A DNA stretch of 64,000 nt from Candidatus Stoquefichus sp. SB1 (GCF_001244545.1 NZ_LN852696.1:992001-1056000), one strand, 5' to 3'; positions 6,933 to 16,868 are shown, numbered from the stretch's first letter. Made by a program: numbers and translations. Notes: generated by a model not told the origin, from the sequence alone.

Positions 6933-7577
6933 ATGATAACTGAAAAACAAAAAAAGTATTTGCCACTCAAAAGAGGAATTGATGTTATATTAAGTGGTGC
7001 TGCAATTGTTGTATTAAGTCCAATACTTGGACTACTAGCTTTAGTTATTAAATTAGATTCACCAGGACCAGTACTATTTAAGCAAAAAAGAATTGGTAAA
7101 GATAAAAAACTATTTGAGATTTATAAGTTTAGAACTATGAGAATAGATGCTCCTAGAGACATGCCTACTCATATGTTAAAAGATCCAGATCAATTTATTA
7201 CTAAAACTGGTAAGTTTTTAAGGAAGACTTCTTTAGATGAATTACCTCAAATTTTTAACATCTTTACAGGCAAGATGTCCGTAATAGGACCAAGACCTGC
7301 TTTATGGAATCAAGATGATTTAATAGCAGAAAGAGATAAATATTTTGCTAATGATATAACACCAGGATTAACTGGGTGGGCACAAATCAATGGTAGGGAT
7401 GAATTAGAGATAGAAGTAAAGGCAAAATTGGATGGAGAGTATTATTCAAATTTCTCACTTGTTTTTGATATAAAATGTTTTTTTAGCACAATTGTTTCTG
7501 TCCTCAAACATGACGGTGTAGTAGAAGGAAGTACAGGAACAAGAAAAAGTGATAGCGAGGTTAATAAGCATGGATAA
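6933..7577 (+). CDS. priming sugar-phosphate transferase (undecaprenyl-phosphate sugar phosphotransferase)
   Basis: 214 aa. Transfers a sugar-1-phosphate from a UDP-sugar to undecaprenyl phosphate, the first step of repeat-unit assembly. One N-terminal membrane hairpin (about residues 18-40) is followed by the conserved catalytic core: SPGPVLFKQKRIGK, YKFRTMR, LRKTSLDELPQ with the D-E pair, MSVIGPRPAL, and PGLTGWAQINGRDE. It is the short form without the extra N-terminal domain of WcaJ/WbaP. ATG 6933 is used because GGAGG (6923-6927) precedes it; ATG 6921 overlaps that site. The next gene overlaps its stop. Confidence 0.9.
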   Translation: MITEKQKKYLPLKRGIDVILSGAAIVVLSPILGLLALVIKLDSPGPVLFKQKRIGKDKKLFEIYKFRTMRIDAPRDMPTHMLKDPDQFITKTGKFLRKTSLDELPQIFNIFTGKMSVIGPRPALWNQDDLIAERDKYFANDITPGLTGWAQINGRDELEIEVKAKLDGEYYSNFSLVFDIKCFFSTIVSVLKHDGVVEGSTGTRKSDSEVNKHG

Positions 7578-8313
7578 GTTAGTTTCAATAATAACTCCAG
7601 CATATAATTGTGAAGAATTTATTGAAGAAACAATCGATAGTGTATTGAATCAAACTTATCAAAATTGGGAAATGATTATAATTGATGATTGTTCTACAGA
7701 CAAAACATCTGTATTAGTAAATAAATATTCACTAGAAGATTCACGAATAAAGTTGGTGTCATTAAATAAAAATGGAGGAGTATCAAATGCCCGAAATATT
7801 GGTTTATCTAAAGCGCAGGGATCTTTCGTTGCTTTTTTAGATAGTGATGATATCTGGGCAAAGAATAAATTAGAAAATCAAATTTCGTTTATGGAAAAAA
7901 ATGATTATTATATAACGTACTCTTCATATGCAAAATTTATAACAACAACACAAGATGTTAAGTCAGTTATATCCGTACCACATAAAATGGAAAAAAATGA
8001 TATATTGAAAAATACCATTATAGGCTGTTTAACAGTTATTATAAATGTTGAAGAAGTGGGAAGTATTGAAATGCCAAACATTTCACATGCTGAAGATCAA
8101 TGTACATGGATAAATGTATTGGAAAGAGGATATGTTGCTTATGGAATAAATGAAGTTCTTGCCTATTATAGAATTAATTCTACGTCATTAAGTGGAAATA
8201 AAATAGAAGCTGCAAAGAAACAATGGACTGTGTATAGAAAATATCATCATTTCTCTATATTGAAAAGTTTATATTATTACTTTTACTATGCTATTAATGT
8301 GTTAAAACGATAG
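7570..8313 (+). CDS. glycosyltransferase family 2 (GT-A)
   Basis: 247 aa. Starts MDKLVSIITPAYNCEEF and carries the GT2 features LNQTYQNWEMIIIDDCSTD, NGGVSNARNIGL and the metal-binding FLDSDDIW. An inverting transferase using a nucleotide sugar at the cytoplasmic face of the membrane; sugar and linkage unknown. The true start is the ATG at 7570, overlapping the last codons of the priming transferase; GAGG at 7557-7560 serves as the ribosome site. Part of one co-directional operon. Confidence 0.87.
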   Translation: MDKLVSIITPAYNCEEFIEETIDSVLNQTYQNWEMIIIDDCSTDKTSVLVNKYSLEDSRIKLVSLNKNGGVSNARNIGLSKAQGSFVAFLDSDDIWAKNKLENQISFMEKNDYYITYSSYAKFITTTQDVKSVISVPHKMEKNDILKNTIIGCLTVIINVEEVGSIEMPNISHAEDQCTWINVLERGYVAYGINEVLAYYRINSTSLSGNKIEAAKKQWTVYRKYHHFSILKSLYYYFYYAINVLKR

Positions 8314-8361
8314 TGTTTTTGGGAGAATGGGTATTGAGATAATATGAAAGTGGAGGAAATT

Positions 8362-9504
8362 ATGAAAAAAATAGCAATTATTACTATATATCATAAAAAT
8401 TATAATTATGGTGGACAACTTCAAGCATATGCTATGACAAGTTTTCTAAATAAAAAGGGATATACAGCAAAACAAATAGATTTCGATAGAGTTAGTGGTG
8501 GTTTTTTAAAAAATAAGGGAAAAGTTTTTATGAAGTGGCCTTATTCTAAGAAAAAAGAATTTATTATAAATCATTTTCAAAGATGGAAATCATCTAAAAA
8601 TAGTGGAACGTTTACTATGCAATATAATAATACTATTAAGAAATTTGATGATTTTATATTAGAAATACCACATACATCCAAATATAATAAATCAAATATT
8701 TCTCAAATAAGTGATAATTATGATTTTTATATTACTGGAAGTGATCAGGTTTGGAATATGGATTATTGCACAGACGAATATTTTTTAGAATTTGTTAAAG
8801 ATAAGAAAAAATGTATCTCTTATGCTGCTAGTATGCAAGTTTTAGATTTAGGGGAAACTTCAAGACAAAAATTATTTAAACAAATAAAGGATTATAAGGC
8901 TATTTCAGTAAGAGAAAGTGGTGCAAAAAATTTAATTGAATCATTAGGAATAGATAATGTTAGTTTGGTTTGTGATCCTGTAATGCTTTTGGATAAAGCA
9001 CAATGGGACGAAATTGCAAAAGAACCTGATACTAAGAAAAAATATTTGTTTGCGTATTTAATTCAAAGAAATAAGAAAGAACGATCAATTGAATGCGAGA
9101 AACTTGCTGACAAACTAGGGTTAGAATTAATATGCATTACTTCTCCTGGATGGGAAAATGATTTGAGTTCAACAATTAATCAAGTTCCTAATGGTATTGG
9201 TCCAAAAGAATTCTTAGGATTAATAAAAAACGCTGAATATATTGTTACTGACTCATTTCATGCTGTTTCATTCTCTATTATTTTTAATAAAGTATTTTTC
9301 AGTTATGGGGAAGATGATAGAAAAATAACGTTGTTAAATTTTTTTGGATTAAAGAATCAAATAGTTAAAAAATCTGGATTACAAGAAACATATGCAAATA
9401 GAGTGATTGATTACTTAGAAGTTAATAAAAAATTAAGTGCATATAATAACAGTTCTATAGAATATTTAGAGAAAGCATTAAATAGTGGTGAAGAAAATGA
9501 TTAG
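8362..9504 (+). CDS. polysaccharide pyruvyl transferase family protein
   Basis: 380 aa. Begins MKKIAIITIYHKNYNYGGQLQ and has the PF04230 pattern: DFYITGSDQVWN in the middle, CISYAAS, a second domain with VCDPVML, and TDSFHAVSFSIIF near the C-terminus. Family members transfer pyruvate from phosphoenolpyruvate onto a sugar as a ketal, adding negative charge to the polymer. GGAGG precedes ATG 8362 (an upstream ATG at 8344 lacks a site). It overlaps the FrhB-like gene by 8 bp, a pairing common in gut-bacterial polysaccharide loci. Confidence 0.85.
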   Translation: MKKIAIITIYHKNYNYGGQLQAYAMTSFLNKKGYTAKQIDFDRVSGGFLKNKGKVFMKWPYSKKKEFIINHFQRWKSSKNSGTFTMQYNNTIKKFDDFILEIPHTSKYNKSNISQISDNYDFYITGSDQVWNMDYCTDEYFLEFVKDKKKCISYAASMQVLDLGETSRQKLFKQIKDYKAISVRESGAKNLIESLGIDNVSLVCDPVMLLDKAQWDEIAKEPDTKKKYLFAYLIQRNKKERSIECEKLADKLGLELICITSPGWENDLSSTINQVPNGIGPKEFLGLIKNAEYIVTDSFHAVSFSIIFNKVFFSYGEDDRKITLLNFFGLKNQIVKKSGLQETYANRVIDYLEVNKKLSAYNNSSIEYLEKALNSGEEND

Positions 9505-10663
9505 TCCTTCTAATGATTATAAGAAATGTATTAATTGTGGGGTGTGTGAAAGTGTTTGTAAAAATGACGCTATATATTTTGAAAATAACAATGAAGGTTT
9601 TCTTTATGCAAAAATTGATAGTAAAAAATGTATAGGTTGTTTACAGTGTCAAAAAAACTGTATCGCCAATATCGAGTTAGAATACAATCTAATAGAAAGT
9701 ATGCGAGGCTATGCCGGAAAGTATATGGTTAAAGAAGAAAGAATTAAATCTACAAGTGGGGGATTTTGTGATGCATTATCTAAATATGTAATCAAAAATA
9801 ATGGATGTGTTTTTGGAGTAGCATATAGTGAAGATTTTAAATTAACAGAATATATATGTGTAAATAATTTTAAAGATTTATCTAAAATACGTGGTGTAAA
9901 ATATTGTCAATCTACTAATCCAAACATAGCTTTGCTAGAAAAAAAACTAAATGAAACTAATCTGGTTTTAATTATAGGATTACCTTGTGTTATAACTGCA
10001 TTAAGCAATGCTTTTTCTAGAAAATATAATAATTTATTACTCGTAGCATTAGTATGCCATGGACCCACTAGTACAAAAGTTCATAATAAATTTCTTAGTA
10101 AATACAATGAAAATTTTAATTGTATACAACTAAGAAAAAAATATGGTGGAAAAGATTATTTTTATTTAGCTAATGATAATAGAGTTATAGATAAAAGACT
10201 ATGGGAAAATACATCATATTTTGAAGCGTTTAATATTCTAAATAATGAAGCATGTTACTCTTGCAAATACAAACTAAGTTCTATTAAGGCAGACATATTA
10301 GTTGGGGATTATTGGGGATTAGAAGATGATAAAGAATTTTTTTCTGAAGATGGAAATAATGCAATCATATTTATGAATGACAGAATTAAAGAAGATGAAT
10401 TATTTAGTAATTTGCCTAATTTTGAATATAAAAAGAAAACTATTAATGATATTGTTTCTAGAAATAAATCGATTATTTGTAAAGGAGAAAAATCACCATA
10501 TTATGATAACTTTATAAAATATATTGATACCTGTGCAAACTTAGATAACACTATAAAGAAAACAATTCCTTTTAAAATTAGAATAAAAAAAAATATAAAA
10601 ATTATAATTATGAAATTTTTACCAATAAAAGTAATAACTTTCGTACGACAAAGGAGAAAATAA
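9497..10663 (+). CDS. FrhB-like iron-sulphur protein (F420 hydrogenase/dehydrogenase beta-subunit family)
   Basis: 388 aa. N-terminal ferredoxin-type region with two clusters, CINCGVCESVC and CIGCLQCQKNC, then the FrhB N- and C-terminal domains (STSGGFCDAL, GLPCVITAL, ACYSCKYK, DILVGDYWG). In deazaflavin-using archaea this family handles F420; in polysaccharide loci it is found beside pyruvyl transferases with unknown role. Possible reductive modification of the glycan is inference. Start chosen at ATG 9497 with GGTGA upstream, inside the end of the pyruvyl transferase gene. Confidence 0.82.
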   Translation: MISPSNDYKKCINCGVCESVCKNDAIYFENNNEGFLYAKIDSKKCIGCLQCQKNCIANIELEYNLIESMRGYAGKYMVKEERIKSTSGGFCDALSKYVIKNNGCVFGVAYSEDFKLTEYICVNNFKDLSKIRGVKYCQSTNPNIALLEKKLNETNLVLIIGLPCVITALSNAFSRKYNNLLLVALVCHGPTSTKVHNKFLSKYNENFNCIQLRKKYGGKDYFYLANDNRVIDKRLWENTSYFEAFNILNNEACYSCKYKLSSIKADILVGDYWGLEDDKEFFSEDGNNAIIFMNDRIKEDELFSNLPNFEYKKKTINDIVSRNKSIICKGEKSPYYDNFIKYIDTCANLDNTIKKTIPFKIRIKKNIKIIIMKFLPIKVITFVRQRRK

Positions 10664-10664
10664 G

Positions 10665-11558
10665 ATGATTATTTTAAGAATGATAGGTGGATTAGGAAAT
10701 CAAATGTCTCAAGTTGCTTATTCGGCTATATTGGCTAAAAAACTAAACAAAAAATTATATATAGACACTAGTTCATATAATAATTATAAAATAAGACCAT
10801 GTTCTATACAAAAATTCAGATTAGATGATGGTATAGAATTTTACAAAGACTATAGTAAAATCCAATATAAACGACTACGTATTTCTCAAAGGATATATCA
10901 TTTACTTCAATTTGTTATAGGAAAGCGAAAACAAATGGGAATAAAATGGTATAACTTTTTTTGTGAAATGGGTCATTATTATTCGTTTGATTCAGATTAT
11001 TATGGATTTCCAGATTCAAAAAAAGACGTTGTAGATGTATATGGGTATTTTTTAGCAGAAGAGTATTTTCGTGGGAATAAAGAATATATAAAAAAACTTT
11101 TTTTATTAGATGATAAGTACATATCTAATACTGCTAAAAACTATTATTCAAGTATAACAAATTGTATATGTCCTGTAGCAATAAGCATTAGACTGCAAGA
11201 TGATTATCTAAAAAGTAATGTTCACAATGTATGCACAAAAGAATATTTTTTGAAATCTATACAAGTGATACAAGAAAAATTTCCAAATGCCTATTTCTTT
11301 ATTTTTGCTGATGATATTGAGAGAGCTAAAGAATTGGGATTAAATATACCTTCAACATATATTGAAAATATGACTGATGTTGAAGGTATGTACCTTTTAA
11401 GTAAGTGCAAGCATTATATCATTTCTAATAGTTCTTTTTCATGGTGGGGAGCATATTTAGGTGAATTTTCTGAAAAAGTAATAATTGCTCCAAAAAAATG
11501 GATGAACAATTCAATAAATTATTCATCAAAATATTATGAAGGAGTTGTTAAGATTTGA
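10665..11558 (+). CDS. alpha-1,2-fucosyltransferase-like protein (GT11)
   Basis: 297 aa. N-terminus MIILRMIGGLGNQMSQVAYS is the GT11 GGLGNQ signature; further in are SIRLQDDY (region of the donor-binding motif) and SNSSFSWWGAYLG near the C-terminus. GT11 enzymes transfer fucose from GDP-fucose, so the polymer probably carries terminal fucose or a related 6-deoxyhexose. No GDP-fucose synthesis genes are in the window. AGGAG lies at good spacing before ATG 10665. Confidence 0.87.
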   Translation: MIILRMIGGLGNQMSQVAYSAILAKKLNKKLYIDTSSYNNYKIRPCSIQKFRLDDGIEFYKDYSKIQYKRLRISQRIYHLLQFVIGKRKQMGIKWYNFFCEMGHYYSFDSDYYGFPDSKKDVVDVYGYFLAEEYFRGNKEYIKKLFLLDDKYISNTAKNYYSSITNCICPVAISIRLQDDYLKSNVHNVCTKEYFLKSIQVIQEKFPNAYFFIFADDIERAKELGLNIPSTYIENMTDVEGMYLLSKCKHYIISNSSFSWWGAYLGEFSEKVIIAPKKWMNNSINYSSKYYEGVVKI

Positions 11559-12391
11559 TGAGAACTGATAAAAATAACACTATAAATATTTGTGCTGGAA
11601 TTACAACATTCTATCCAACTATAGATGATGTGGAAAACATAATGATGTTAAGTAATTGGTTTGAAAAAATCTACATATATGATAATACACCAAATAGTAA
11701 TTTAGATTTTACTGAACAAAATATTATGATTATAACTTCTGGTGAAAACAATGGATTAGGTATTGCATGTGATAAAATGTGTAAGATTGCAAAAAAAGAA
11801 AAATTTCCATTCATAATGTTTTTAGATCAAGACAGTCGAATTGATTATAAAGATTTAGAAATAATGTCTAATTTTATAAAATCAAATATCCAATTAGCTA
11901 CTATTTATTGCCCGAAGATAAGTGTTATTAATAATGAAGAAAAACGTAAAGAACAAGAAAAAAAATTTTTTGAATTTGAACTGATCAAATGGTGCATTAC
12001 TTCGGGAACTATTCTAAGACTTTGCGATTATGGAGAAATATTTTTTGATAAAAATTACTTTATAGATAGGTTGGATATGGATTTATGTACGCAAATAATC
12101 AAAAAAGGAGGGAAAATATGTCGTATTAATAGTGCTATTTTGGAGCAAAAGCTTGGTAATAATTATAAAAATAGTTATGCAACACATAGTGCTATTAGAC
12201 ATTATTATATAGCTAGAAATAGATTATATTATAATCACAAATATCAAATTAGTGCTTATGTTAGTGTTTTGCAGTTTATTAAGCATTTTTTAAATATTTT
12301 GTTCTATGAGCAAGAAAAATTAAAAAAAATTATTTGCGTAAAGGAGGGTATAAATGATTTCAAAAAAAACAGAATGGGGAAAAAAGTATGA
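11558..12391 (+). CDS. glycosyltransferase family 2, rhamnosyltransferase-like
   Basis: 277 aa. GT-A fold: CAGITTFYPTIDDVEN, YIYDNTPN, NNGLGIACDKMC, and the metal-binding FLDQDSR typical of WbbL-type rhamnosyltransferases. The C-terminal basic helix region probably touches the membrane. Sugar specificity is not certain. The start at ATG 11558 shares bases with the stop of the fucosyltransferase gene (TGATG), suggesting translational coupling; TTG at 11555 is an alternative. Confidence 0.8.
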   Translation: MRTDKNNTINICAGITTFYPTIDDVENIMMLSNWFEKIYIYDNTPNSNLDFTEQNIMIITSGENNGLGIACDKMCKIAKKEKFPFIMFLDQDSRIDYKDLEIMSNFIKSNIQLATIYCPKISVINNEEKRKEQEKKFFEFELIKWCITSGTILRLCDYGEIFFDKNYFIDRLDMDLCTQIIKKGGKICRINSAILEQKLGNNYKNSYATHSAIRHYYIARNRLYYNHKYQISAYVSVLQFIKHFLNILFYEQEKLKKIICVKEGINDFKKNRMGKKV

Positions 12392-13469
12392 TATTGTTTT
12401 TGTATTGCCTATGCCAACCAATAAAATAGTTGGTGGATATAAAATGGTGTATGAATACTCTAATTATCTTGTTAATAAAGGGTTAACAGTTTGTTTAATT
12501 TATAATGGATGTAATGGTAAGAATTCAAAAGGAATTCCAAAACCAATTATTTTAGGAATGAGATTTATAATGGCAAAAAATGGTCCAAAATGGTTTGATT
12601 TAGATAAAAGAGTTGTTCAAAAAACTATTAGTTGTTTTGATGAAAAACTTTTGCCTTCTTCATATATTTATATTGCTACAGTTGCTCGATCAGCAATATT
12701 TATAAATTCTATTGACAAGGCGAAGAGCAGGAAAATATATTTTATTCAAGGATATGAAGATTGGGAAATTAGCGAAGAAGAATTACATGAAACATATTCT
12801 TTTAATATGAAAAAAATTACAGTATCTAAATGGCTGAAAGATATTATTAGTAAATATTCTAGTTCAGAGGTTGAGTACTTACCAAACGGAATTAATTGTA
12901 ATATTTTTACTGAAAGTAAACCATTTAATACTAGAAATAATTATACTATTTCAATGTTATTTCACAATAGTGTTTTAAAGGGGGCAAATATAGGTATAGA
13001 TGTTTTACTCGCTTTGAAAGAAAAGTACCCTCTACTTGAGGCACATTTATTTGGCACTCCAAAAAGACCTGATAGCTGGCCTGAATGGATTAAATACACA
13101 CAAAATGCGAGTCCTTATGAAGTAAGCGCAATAATGAATAATACTAAAGTTTTTCTTTGTACTAGTAAATCGGAAGGTTATGGGTTAACTGTGTTAGAGG
13201 CAATGTCTTGTGGTTGTGCTATTGTAACTACAAAGTGTGGTGGCATAAATGAGTTTACTACTAATAATAATACTTTGTATTGTGAAATTGACGATAAAGA
13301 TGGATTGATTGCAGCTGTTTCTCTTTTATTTAATAATAATAAAATGTGTAAGCAGTTTGGAAATTTAAGTTTACAAATTTCAAAAGAATTTAATATTGAC
13401 TATTTAAAAGAAAAATTTTATTTAATCATTCAAGAAGAATTATGTAATATAAAGGAGGAAAACAAATGA
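12354..13469 (+). CDS. glycosyltransferase family 4 (GT-B)
   Basis: 371 aa. GT-B retaining transferase: N-terminal Rossmann domain with LPMPTNKIVGGYKM, linker motif VEYLPNGIN, and the C-terminal donor-binding region KSEGYGLTVLEAM followed by GCAIVTTKCGG. The ribosome site AAGGAGGG lies within the preceding gene, giving a 38-bp overlap and firmly supporting ATG 12354. Donor sugar unknown. Confidence 0.87.
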   Translation: MISKKTEWGKKYDIVFVLPMPTNKIVGGYKMVYEYSNYLVNKGLTVCLIYNGCNGKNSKGIPKPIILGMRFIMAKNGPKWFDLDKRVVQKTISCFDEKLLPSSYIYIATVARSAIFINSIDKAKSRKIYFIQGYEDWEISEEELHETYSFNMKKITVSKWLKDIISKYSSSEVEYLPNGINCNIFTESKPFNTRNNYTISMLFHNSVLKGANIGIDVLLALKEKYPLLEAHLFGTPKRPDSWPEWIKYTQNASPYEVSAIMNNTKVFLCTSKSEGYGLTVLEAMSCGCAIVTTKCGGINEFTTNNNTLYCEIDDKDGLIAAVSLLFNNNKMCKQFGNLSLQISKEFNIDYLKEKFYLIIQEELCNIKEENK

Positions 13470-14815
13470 TAGTTTTTTTAATGTTAGTTATACTATTTTT
13501 TATGGTTTTTTCTTATATTACTGAAAAAAATTTGTTTAATCCAATTATGATATTTAATGGTGCGTTTTTTATTTTAGTTTTATTATATTCTTTTCGATTG
13601 TTTGGTATATATAGTGTTAATACAATAGTTTTTGATTATATTCTTATTGGAATACTTTTGTTTAATTTAGGAGCTATATTTATTAGATTACTTTCTGGAA
13701 ATTTTTCGGGTCATATTGGTTCTAAGTCTATGTTTAAGTTTACAAATTTAGAAATCAAGAAATGGAATCATGTATACAACATTCTTATTAAATGTGTAAT
13801 TATTGCAATTATTATAGAGTTTATTTATGTTATACCATCGATTGAATATTTATTGCAAGGTAATTCGCTTTATGCTTTACGATATGTTGCTGCGAATTCA
13901 TTGAATGGTGCTAACTCAACAATTATGGTTATACTGCATTCGTATTTTGCTGTACCATTTCTTTTTATTGCTTTACCTGTTTCCTGTATAGAATTTATAT
14001 GTGAACGTAAGAAAAAACTATTAATACTTGCAATCATTCTTGATATATTATTCTTCTTTACAAATGCTGAAAGAATGGCGTTTGTGTATCCTGTAATTTA
14101 TATAATTAGTTCACTTCTTTTATTAAGGAATGGTAGAAATAGCATTGTTGATAAAAAACAAAAGAAAAAAATAATTATTATTTTTTGTATTATCATATTT
14201 GCAATTTATTTATCAACAATTATTAGAAGTTCAGGAATCAATCAACAGTCTGAAACCTTTTTTAATTCAATGTACCGATATATTATCGGTGCATTGCCTA
14301 ACTTTTCGCAAAAACTAAATGATTCACAGATTCAGCCATTGTATTCAATGGGACAAGTAACTCTTTATGGATTTTATAATATGTTTAATACTATTTATGA
14401 AATATTATTCCATAATACATTACAGTTTTTTTCTAATGGACAATTATTGTGGGATTTAATTAGAGGTGGAATTGTATTTATAGATACTTCGGGTAAACTA
14501 TATAATTTTTGTACTACAGGATTTATTTATTTCTATGCAGATTATGGAGTTTTTGGTATCTGTTTTTTTAGTACACTTTTTGGAATGCTTTCTGAGTATT
14601 TCTATATAAAAGTATTGAGGAAGCAGACTATGTTCAACATGTTGATATATTTAAATATTATGCAATCGCTTGCGATGTTTATTCTTTATAATATGTACAG
14701 TAATGTTCAATTTGTTTTAGCTATTGTTTATATTATTATATTTTTTAATGGTAAATTTAAAATGAAAATTAATTTATCAAAAAATAACAATTCTAGTTAT
14801 GGTGGAGTGCGGTAA
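13466..14815 (+). CDS. wzy: O-antigen/polysaccharide polymerase (Wzy-like)
   Basis: 449 aa and very hydrophobic, about 12 membrane segments, with a large extracytoplasmic region after residue 260 (IRSSGINQQSE onward), as in oligosaccharide repeat-unit polymerases. These join lipid-linked repeat units on the outer face of the membrane. Identification rests on topology and context (between transferases and flippase), since Wzy sequences are poorly conserved. AAAGGAGG precedes ATG 13466, which overlaps the GT4 stop by 4 bp. Confidence 0.78.
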   Translation: MIVFLMLVILFFMVFSYITEKNLFNPIMIFNGAFFILVLLYSFRLFGIYSVNTIVFDYILIGILLFNLGAIFIRLLSGNFSGHIGSKSMFKFTNLEIKKWNHVYNILIKCVIIAIIIEFIYVIPSIEYLLQGNSLYALRYVAANSLNGANSTIMVILHSYFAVPFLFIALPVSCIEFICERKKKLLILAIILDILFFFTNAERMAFVYPVIYIISSLLLLRNGRNSIVDKKQKKKIIIIFCIIIFAIYLSTIIRSSGINQQSETFFNSMYRYIIGALPNFSQKLNDSQIQPLYSMGQVTLYGFYNMFNTIYEILFHNTLQFFSNGQLLWDLIRGGIVFIDTSGKLYNFCTTGFIYFYADYGVFGICFFSTLFGMLSEYFYIKVLRKQTMFNMLIYLNIMQSLAMFILYNMYSNVQFVLAIVYIIIFFNGKFKMKINLSKNNNSSYGGVR

Positions 14816-14817
14816 AT

Positions 14818-16218
14818 ATGAAAATAAAAATAACAAAATATGATGTGATTTGGAATTGGGTAGGTATAATTGTTTCATTGTTTTCGAATTTTTTAATGAT
14901 ACCATTTTTAGTATTGTATTTAGATAGTGATACTTATGGACTTTGGAATGTATTTGTCTCTTTAGGAAGTATTTCAGTTTTATTTGATTTTGGTTTTAAT
15001 TCAATGTTTTCAAGGAATGTATCTTATTGTTGGAGTGGGGTTAATGAATTAAAAAAAGAAGGAGTAATGCAGGCCAATAAGGATGCTAAAACGAATTATT
15101 TATTGCTTGGAAAGGTAATTAAAACTTGTCAATTAATATATTTTTTTATTTCAATAGTAGCTTTTATAGGATTATCAACAATTGGAACAATTTATATAAT
15201 ATATGTGTCTAAAGAAATATTTAATATGAATATTTTATATGCATGGATTATTTATGCAATAGGTGTTTTTCTAAATTTGTTTTATGGTTACTATGATGCG
15301 TTTTTACGAGGCGTAGGAGAAGTTGGTACAGTAAATAAAATTAGAACAATTGCTAAAGTAGTACAAATAACTGTGACTGTAGTTCTTTTGTATTTAGGAT
15401 TAAATTTAATCGGTGTAGCAATTGCATATGTTATTTATGGAATGATTTTCAGAATATTATGTAAAAGAGCATTTTACTCTATTGATGATATTTCAATGAA
15501 TCTTAACAAAAAATCCAAAATTGATAGATGTGATATTAAACAGATTTTTGAAGTAGTATGGTATAACGCATGGAAAGATGGAGTTGTTTCAATAGCAAAT
15601 TATATTTCGAATCAGGTTACGACGATTTTATGTTCTCTATATTTAGGCTTGACGGCAACAGGAGAATTTGGATTGATAGTGCAGTTATTCTCAGCAATTG
15701 CTCAAATTTCTGGATCCCTTTTCAGTGTTTATCAGCCTTCATTACAAGAAGCGTATGCTAGGAGAGAAAAAGAATATTCGCAAAGAGTTTTTTCTTTCTC
15801 AATTATTGTTTTTGGACTTTTATATGTTATAGGTTCAATTGCTGTAATAGTAATAATTATTCCTATTCTTAAACATATGCGTCCACAAATGACATTTAAT
15901 ATTTCTGTGTTAATGCTTCTTTGCGTTTATCAAGGCGTATTAAAATATAGAGATTGTTATGCTTGCTATTTAGCAGGAACTAATAGATTAATCTATTATA
16001 AGTCATTTCTTTTTTCAGCGATAGTATGCCTATTATTATCATTAATATTCTTAAAATATTTTGATTTGGGGATTATTGGACTTGGAATAGCCCAGATAAT
16101 AAGTCAATTGATATATAACGTTTGGTACTGGCCAAGATTGGTTGATAATGAGTTATCGTTGAATTTTACAATGAAATATAAAAAATTTATTAGTGTGTTA
16201 CAGGATAAAAAATTATAA
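14818..16218 (+). CDS. wzx: polysaccharide flippase (Wzx-like, MOP superfamily)
   Basis: 466 aa with about 12-14 membrane segments, starting IVSLFSNFLMIPFLVLYL and with a TYGLWNVFVSLGS segment typical of MOP-type Wzx proteins. It should flip undecaprenyl-diphosphate-linked repeat units to the outside. Ribosome site GGTGGAG. It is the last intact gene of the continuous biosynthetic operon, and a decayed acyltransferase follows. Confidence 0.85.
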   Translation: MKIKITKYDVIWNWVGIIVSLFSNFLMIPFLVLYLDSDTYGLWNVFVSLGSISVLFDFGFNSMFSRNVSYCWSGVNELKKEGVMQANKDAKTNYLLLGKVIKTCQLIYFFISIVAFIGLSTIGTIYIIYVSKEIFNMNILYAWIIYAIGVFLNLFYGYYDAFLRGVGEVGTVNKIRTIAKVVQITVTVVLLYLGLNLIGVAIAYVIYGMIFRILCKRAFYSIDDISMNLNKKSKIDRCDIKQIFEVVWYNAWKDGVVSIANYISNQVTTILCSLYLGLTATGEFGLIVQLFSAIAQISGSLFSVYQPSLQEAYARREKEYSQRVFSFSIIVFGLLYVIGSIAVIVIIIPILKHMRPQMTFNISVLMLLCVYQGVLKYRDCYACYLAGTNRLIYYKSFLFSAIVCLLLSLIFLKYFDLGIIGLGIAQIISQLIYNVWYWPRLVDNELSLNFTMKYKKFISVLQDKKL

Positions 16219-16261
16219 AACTAAATGCAAAATATTTTAAGAAGATCGTAATTATAAAAAC

Positions 16262-16700
16262 AAGAGATTACGAATATTTAGCCTTTATAATAAGTTTAAT
16301 TTAAGAAGAAATAGTGGTATAGATTCGTTAAGGATAATAGCAATATTATTAATTGTTCTTAGCCATACTATATCATTTTACTAGAATAATGAGTTCTTTA
16401 GTTATGTGAATTTGAGTAATTTTATTAGAGTAATTATTAATTTTATTCTTATTTTGATTAGAAATTTCGGTCAACAAGGAAATATTATTTTTGTAATATG
16501 CTCTATATGGTTTCTTATTAGAAATAATAAGATAAATATTAAAAATGTAGTTATTGATATTTTGAGATATTAGTAATATTTCTTATTATATTTAAATTTT
16601 TTTAGAATATCTATAAGCATTACGTTAATGGTAAGAAACTTATTATCTATTTTATTCAATGATAATTACTTTTCTAGGAATTTTCATCTAAATAATCATT
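16262..16700 (+). pseudogene. remnant of an acyltransferase family 3 gene
   Basis: One frame reads NLRRNSGIDSLRIIAILLIV then LSHTISFY, the N-terminal signature of acyltransferase-3 (compare the intact copy at 5345). It is cut by an in-frame TAG at 16382-16384, continues as membrane-like sequence (GNIIFVICSIWFLIRNN), and meets another stop at about 16572. The rest up to 16700 is hydrophobic debris in other frames. No start codon with a ribosome site is visible. Confidence 0.65.
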
Positions 16701-16868
16701 TATTTATTATTTCGTATATATGAAGTAACTATAAAATAGATAATAACTAAAATGGGCACTTATATTATAGGTTTAGTTTCTAAAGATACATATGAATTAA
16801 AGAAAATATTATTAAAATTGGATTAAAACATAATTATAATTTGTAATTATTTTAATGGAGGTGAAACA
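16701..16868 (+). other. A/T-rich decayed stretch with no recognisable gene
   Basis: Continues the debris of the acyltransferase remnant. A 25-codon frame starting ATG 16752 (MGTYIIGLVS) has no ribosome site and is not called. The final bases carry GGAGGTGAAAC, the ribosome site of the next gene. Confidence 0.4.

Noticed and set aside
12354-12391. 38-bp overlap of two glycosyltransferase genes as a frameshift
   Set aside because: The downstream gene has its own strong AAGGAGGG site and both proteins are full length.
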